From an uncultured Eubacteriaceae bacterium (GTDB lineage: Bacteria; Bacillota; Clostridia; Eubacteriales; Anaerofustaceae): a stretch of DNA of 15,356 nt. A model generated the notes under the pieces. It did no database searches, was not told the origin of the DNA, and was given only the letters and a program-made list of their open reading frames with translations. Both the position numbers and the translations under genes were made by a program. The stretch lies in the NCBI GenBank assembly GCA_947058225.1, contig CAMSGF010000004.1, positions 1 through 15,356 of the forward strand, in the 5' to 3' direction. Shown in pieces: positions 12,852-15,356 of this stretch; position 1 is the first letter of the stretch; each line of letters begins with the position of its first letter.

Positions 12852-12870
12852 TTGAGTGAGATAAAAAAAA
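12852..12870 (+). other. Out-of-frame start and A8 run before terL
   Basis: TTG 12852 lies 9 bases after GGAGG (12838-12842) and would read MSEIKK, then enter a run of eight A (12863-12870). Removing one A joins it to the terL frame, giving MSEIKKGRQTPTTSVVLPYE, which matches the usual start of this terminase family. Confidence 0.55.
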
Positions 12871-12894
12871 GGCAGACAAACTCCAACAACCTCC

Positions 12895-14259
12895 GTGGTA
12901 TTACCTTACGAACACACAAAAGGAAAAGAAGCTGTTGATTTGTACAACAAGACCGGAAGAACGGCACAGCAGTGGCAGGAGTTATTGTTATACGATATGC
13001 TTGCTTACAATGATGATAAATTATGGACTCATACGAAGTTTGGATATTCAGTTCCGAGAAGAAACGGGAAGAATGAAATTGTTGCAATGAGGGAGATGTG
13101 GGGACTTATGAATGGGGAAAAGATTTTGCACACTGCACACAGAACTCCGACATCTCATTCAGCGTGGGAGAGGCTTTGTGAACTGGTTGAAAAAATCGGA
13201 CTGACAGAGGGAGAGGACTTTAAAACATTAAAACAATTTGGACTTGAAACAATAGAAGTATTTGATACAGGCGGCAAAGTGAATTTCAGAACAAGGTCAT
13301 CTAAAGGCGGGCTTGGTGAAGGTTATGACCTTCTTGTAATAGATGAAGCACAGGAATATCAGGATGATCAGGAATCAGCACTTAAATATGTTGTTACAAG
13401 TTCTATGAATCCTCAAACCGTATTTTGCGGAACTCCTCCAACTCCTTCAAGTTCAGGAACGGTTTTTACAAAGTACAGAAACAATGTCTTACAGGGGGCA
13501 AGTGTCAATTCAGCTTGGGCAGAGTGGTCCGTTGAAAACAAAAGTGATGTAAGAGATATTTCTTTATGGTATGAAACTAATCCAAGTCTTGGAACAGTAT
13601 TTACTGAAAGGTCCATAACTGATGAAATAGGGACAGATGATGTCGATTTTAATATTCAGCGTTTAGGACTTTGGATAAAGTACAATCAAAAATCAGCTAT
13701 CACTAAAAATGAATGGAAATTCCTTGAATGTGATAAATTACCTGAATTTAAGAAAGAAATATTTGTTGGTATAAAATACGGACACGACGGAACTAATGTC
13801 GCTATGTCGGTTGCGGTTAAAACAACAGATGGGAAAATATTTGTTGAAGCTATTGACTGTCAGTCTATAAGAAAGGGTAACGCTTGGATTATAGAATATT
13901 TGCGGTGTATGAGACCGACTAAAATCATTATTGATGGAGTAAACGGCGGACAGCTTCTTAAAAACGAGCTTAAAGAAAATAAGATTAAAAATATCATTCT
14001 TCCAACCGTTAAGGAAGTCATTGTTGCAAATGCAAGTTTTGAACAGGGGTTATATTCTAAAAATATAGTTCATTCCAATCAACCTTCATTAGAACAGGTG
14101 GTAAGTAACTGTGAAAAAAGAAGCATCGGAAGCAATGGTGGTTTTGGGTATAAGTCATTAAATGACAGTATGGAAATAGCACTACTTGACAGTGTTATAT
14201 TAGCTTATTATGTTTGTGATAAAAGTAAGGAGAGAAGAAAACAAAAAATAAGTTATTAA
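12895..14259 (+). CDS. terL: Large terminase subunit
   Basis: From GTG 12895 the product has 454 residues. It is the packaging motor ATPase and nuclease. Visible motifs are YSVPRRNGKNE with the deviant Walker A (52-60), YDLLVIDEAQE with Walker B (146-151), and coupling region FCGTPPTPSSSGT (177-189). In the nuclease half are VGIKYGHDG (291-299), IIIDGVNGG with Asp347 (344-352) and LLDSVILAYY with Asp432 (430-439). The GTG has no ribosome binding site, and the frame stays open upstream to 12865 with family-like residues GRQTPTTS, so the true start is probably the TTG at 12852 joined through the A8 run. No small terminase gene is recognised nearby. A terminator begins at its stop codon. Confidence 0.9.
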   Translation: MVLPYEHTKGKEAVDLYNKTGRTAQQWQELLLYDMLAYNDDKLWTHTKFGYSVPRRNGKNEIVAMREMWGLMNGEKILHTAHRTPTSHSAWERLCELVEKIGLTEGEDFKTLKQFGLETIEVFDTGGKVNFRTRSSKGGLGEGYDLLVIDEAQEYQDDQESALKYVVTSSMNPQTVFCGTPPTPSSSGTVFTKYRNNVLQGASVNSAWAEWSVENKSDVRDISLWYETNPSLGTVFTERSITDEIGTDDVDFNIQRLGLWIKYNQKSAITKNEWKFLECDKLPEFKKEIFVGIKYGHDGTNVAMSVAVKTTDGKIFVEAIDCQSIRKGNAWIIEYLRCMRPTKIIIDGVNGGQLLKNELKENKIKNIILPTVKEVIVANASFEQGLYSKNIVHSNQPSLEQVVSNCEKRSIGSNGGFGYKSLNDSMEIALLDSVILAYYVCDKSKERRKQKISY

Positions 14260-14285
14260 AGACTGATTTATAATCGGTCTTTTTT
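14258..14285 (+). terminator. Intrinsic terminator after terL
   Basis: AAAGACTGAT (14258-14267) pairs with ATCGGTCTTT (14273-14282), with one G-U pair, followed by a T tract. It overlaps the terL stop and lies inside the head gene cluster, so scaffold and capsid may be transcribed by partial read-through or separately. Confidence 0.82.
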
Positions 14286-14331
14286 AATAAATACCTATAC
14301 TGCGGGGTAAAAGCAGGGAAAGGAAGAAAAA

Positions 14332-14799
14332 ATGGGAGATTTTAAACCTATTGAAACACAAGAAGAATTAAACAACATTATCAAGGACAGACTTGATAGA
14401 CAACAAAAAACAATTGAGAGTTCAATTATGGAAAAGTATGCAGATTATGATGATTTGAAAGAAGCAAATTCCAATTTACAATCTAAGTTAGAAGAGTTAC
14501 AAAAAGAATCAGAGATAAATAAGAAAACTATAGCAGACTTAAATAGTAAAGTGCAAACACACGAGACCAACTCGGCAAAAATGAGAATTGCACAGGAATA
14601 TAACATTCCATATGAACTTTCAAGCAGACTTAATGGAGATGATGAAGAAAGTATTAGAAAAGATGCACAAATGCTTTCTAAATTGGTTTCTAAAAACAAT
14701 AAAGTTGAAATTATTCCGCTTGCATCGACAGAGCCGAGTACAGTGGATATAAAAAAAAGTGCATTGAAAAAAACATTACAAGATGTAAAAGGAGAGTAA
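14332..14799 (+). CDS. Capsid scaffolding protein (DUF4355/GP20-like)
   Basis: This 155-residue protein is highly charged and mostly coiled coil: ELNNIIKDRLDRQQKTIESS, then LKEANSNLQSKLEELQKESE and a later MRIAQEYNIPYELSSRLNGD. This composition, size and position directly before the major capsid gene are typical of siphophage scaffold proteins, which guide shell assembly and then leave. AAAGGAAG precedes ATG 14332. The gap to the capsid gene is 3 bases and the capsid ribosome binding site overlaps the scaffold stop. Confidence 0.87.
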   Translation: MGDFKPIETQEELNNIIKDRLDRQQKTIESSIMEKYADYDDLKEANSNLQSKLEELQKESEINKKTIADLNSKVQTHETNSAKMRIAQEYNIPYELSSRLNGDDEESIRKDAQMLSKLVSKNNKVEIIPLASTEPSTVDIKKSALKKTLQDVKGE

Positions 14800-14802
14800 A
14801 AT

Positions 14803-15318
14803 ATGTCAGTATTATCAAAGGGGACATTATTTGACCCGGTATTAGTAAAAGATTTAGTAAGTAAGGTAAAAGGAAAATCAAGTTTAGCAGTATTATCAAC
14901 ACAAGAACCAATATCATTTAACGGAAATAAAGAAATGGTATTTACAATGGACAATGAAATTGATATTGTTGCGGAAAACGGCAAAAAAGGTGAGGGTGGA
15001 ATCACAATAGACCCTGTCACAACTGTACCTATCAAGTTTGAGTACGGTGCAAGAATTTCAGATGAATTTATGTATGCATCTGAAGAAGAACAATTGTCAA
15101 TATTAGAAGCATTTAACGATGGTTTTGCAAAAAAGGTTGCAAAGGGACTTGATATTGCAGCATTTCACGGTTTAAATCCAAGGACAAGTACTGCATCTAC
15201 AGTTATCGGTAGCAACAACTTTGACAGTAAGGTTACACAAACCGTGACTTATAACAGTGAAAAAGTAGATGAAAATATTGAAAGTGCTATTGCTGTTATT
15301 GAGGGATTGCGGCGATAA
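14803..15318 (+). CDS. Major capsid protein (HK97 fold), truncated at 171 residues
   Basis: The start is typical of HK97-fold capsid proteins of Gram-positive siphophages: SVLSKGTLFDPVLVKDLVSK, KGKSSLAVLS, IDIVAENGKKGEGG, then VPIKFEYGARISDEFMYASE and AKGLDIAAFHGLNPRTS. Family members are normally around 300 residues, but here the frame stops after AIAVIEG with LRR and TAA at 15316. Residues up to about 168 look intact, so the change lies near 15307. This is either a deletion or insertion junction in a defective prophage or an assembly join close to the end of the window. GGAGAG precedes ATG 14803. Confidence 0.85.
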   Translation: MSVLSKGTLFDPVLVKDLVSKVKGKSSLAVLSTQEPISFNGNKEMVFTMDNEIDIVAENGKKGEGGITIDPVTTVPIKFEYGARISDEFMYASEEEQLSILEAFNDGFAKKVAKGLDIAAFHGLNPRTSTASTVIGSNNFDSKVTQTVTYNSEKVDENIESAIAVIEGLRR

Positions 15319-15356
15319 AATTTAAAGTGAAAGTAGATGAAAAAGAGGTTGCCGTA
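15309..15356 (+). other. Unassigned open frame after the capsid break
   Basis: In another frame the last bases read AAIKFKVKVDEKEVAV and stay open to the end of the window. This looks like the beginning of a different phage protein (IKFKVKVD starts are seen in tail proteins), but it is too short to identify. Confidence 0.3.

Noticed and set aside
12806..12856. 16-codon ORF after GGAGGT in the toxin-terL gap
   Set aside because: It is too short and basic to be an immunity protein, and the segment serves better as the translation start region of terL.
12758..13087. 109-residue minus-strand frame over the toxin-terL gap, considered as an immunity gene
   Set aside because: Most of it is antisense to terL, it lacks a ribosome binding site and its composition is that of a shadow frame.
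14299..14322. CTGCGGGGTAAAAGCAGGG looks like the D-arm of a tRNA
   Set aside because: No acceptor, anticodon or T-arm can be found around it, and it sits in the 72-base gap holding the scaffold ribosome binding site.
14445..15035. 196-residue open frame on the minus strand
   Set aside because: It is antisense to the scaffold and capsid genes, has no ribosome binding site and a Ser/Leu-rich shadow composition.

Overview
The window is most of the left and central part of a temperate tailed phage (prophage or its contig) from a low-G+C Gram-positive bacterium. The DNA is very AT-rich, genes are tightly packed with strong AGGAGG-type ribosome binding sites, TGA is used as a stop (so not a Mollicutes code), and the protein families (ImmA/IrrE, Phg_2220_C-type initiator, ArpU/RinA-type regulator, SPP1-type portal, MuF protein) are typical of Bacillota siphophages. 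An anaerobic coccus or clostridial host (Tissierellia/Clostridia) is my inference; the sequence alone does not fix the genus. No integrase, tail, lysis or tRNA gene is present.

Layout. (1) 1-1300, minus strand: lysogeny operon. A CI-like repressor is followed by its likely ImmA/IrrE antirepressor protease, then by the first residues of a SIR2-type protein, probably a defence gene carried by the prophage. (2) 1301-1445: the genetic switch, with two divergent consensus promoters and three TGACA-n3-TGTCA operators whose centres are 42 and 32 bp apart. (3) 1446-4362, plus strand: early genes (Cro-like protein, small membrane protein, two more HTH proteins, short coiled-coil proteins), interrupted by a reversed unknown gene (1882-2685) and by a gene-poor stretch (2966-3328) holding a possible gene remnant and two competing RNA hairpins. 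(4) 4390-6012: replication module. It is an initiator gene with five internal iterons followed by an extreme A/T tract (probable origin), then a DnaC-type helicase loader that would recruit host helicase. (5) 6040-8384: accessory early genes including a D12-class adenine methyltransferase, a DUF4406 protein and a DUF3850/ASCH protein, closed by a terminator. (6) 8505-9675: late-control region with an ArpU/RinA-like regulator, a candidate binding site and late promoter, then an XRE regulator whose promoter is nearly duplicated in front of the next small gene. (7) 9698-15318: HNH endonuclease, portal, MuF minor head protein, large terminase, scaffold and the first part of the major capsid protein.

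Most interesting points. The MuF protein carries a C-terminal domain that looks like a CdiA-C/PD-(D/E)xK nuclease toxin, making it a phage-borne polymorphic toxin, with a 12-bp perfect inverted repeat rather than an obvious immunity gene right after it. The portal-MuF pair lies upstream of terL, the reverse of the usual order. The terL reading frame is separated from its best ribosome binding site and TTG start by one base in a run of eight A, which suggests slippage, a mutation or a sequencing error. Both ends of the window (about 50 bases each) depart from the expected continuation of the SIR2 and capsid genes, which may reflect assembly branch points or a real deletion.
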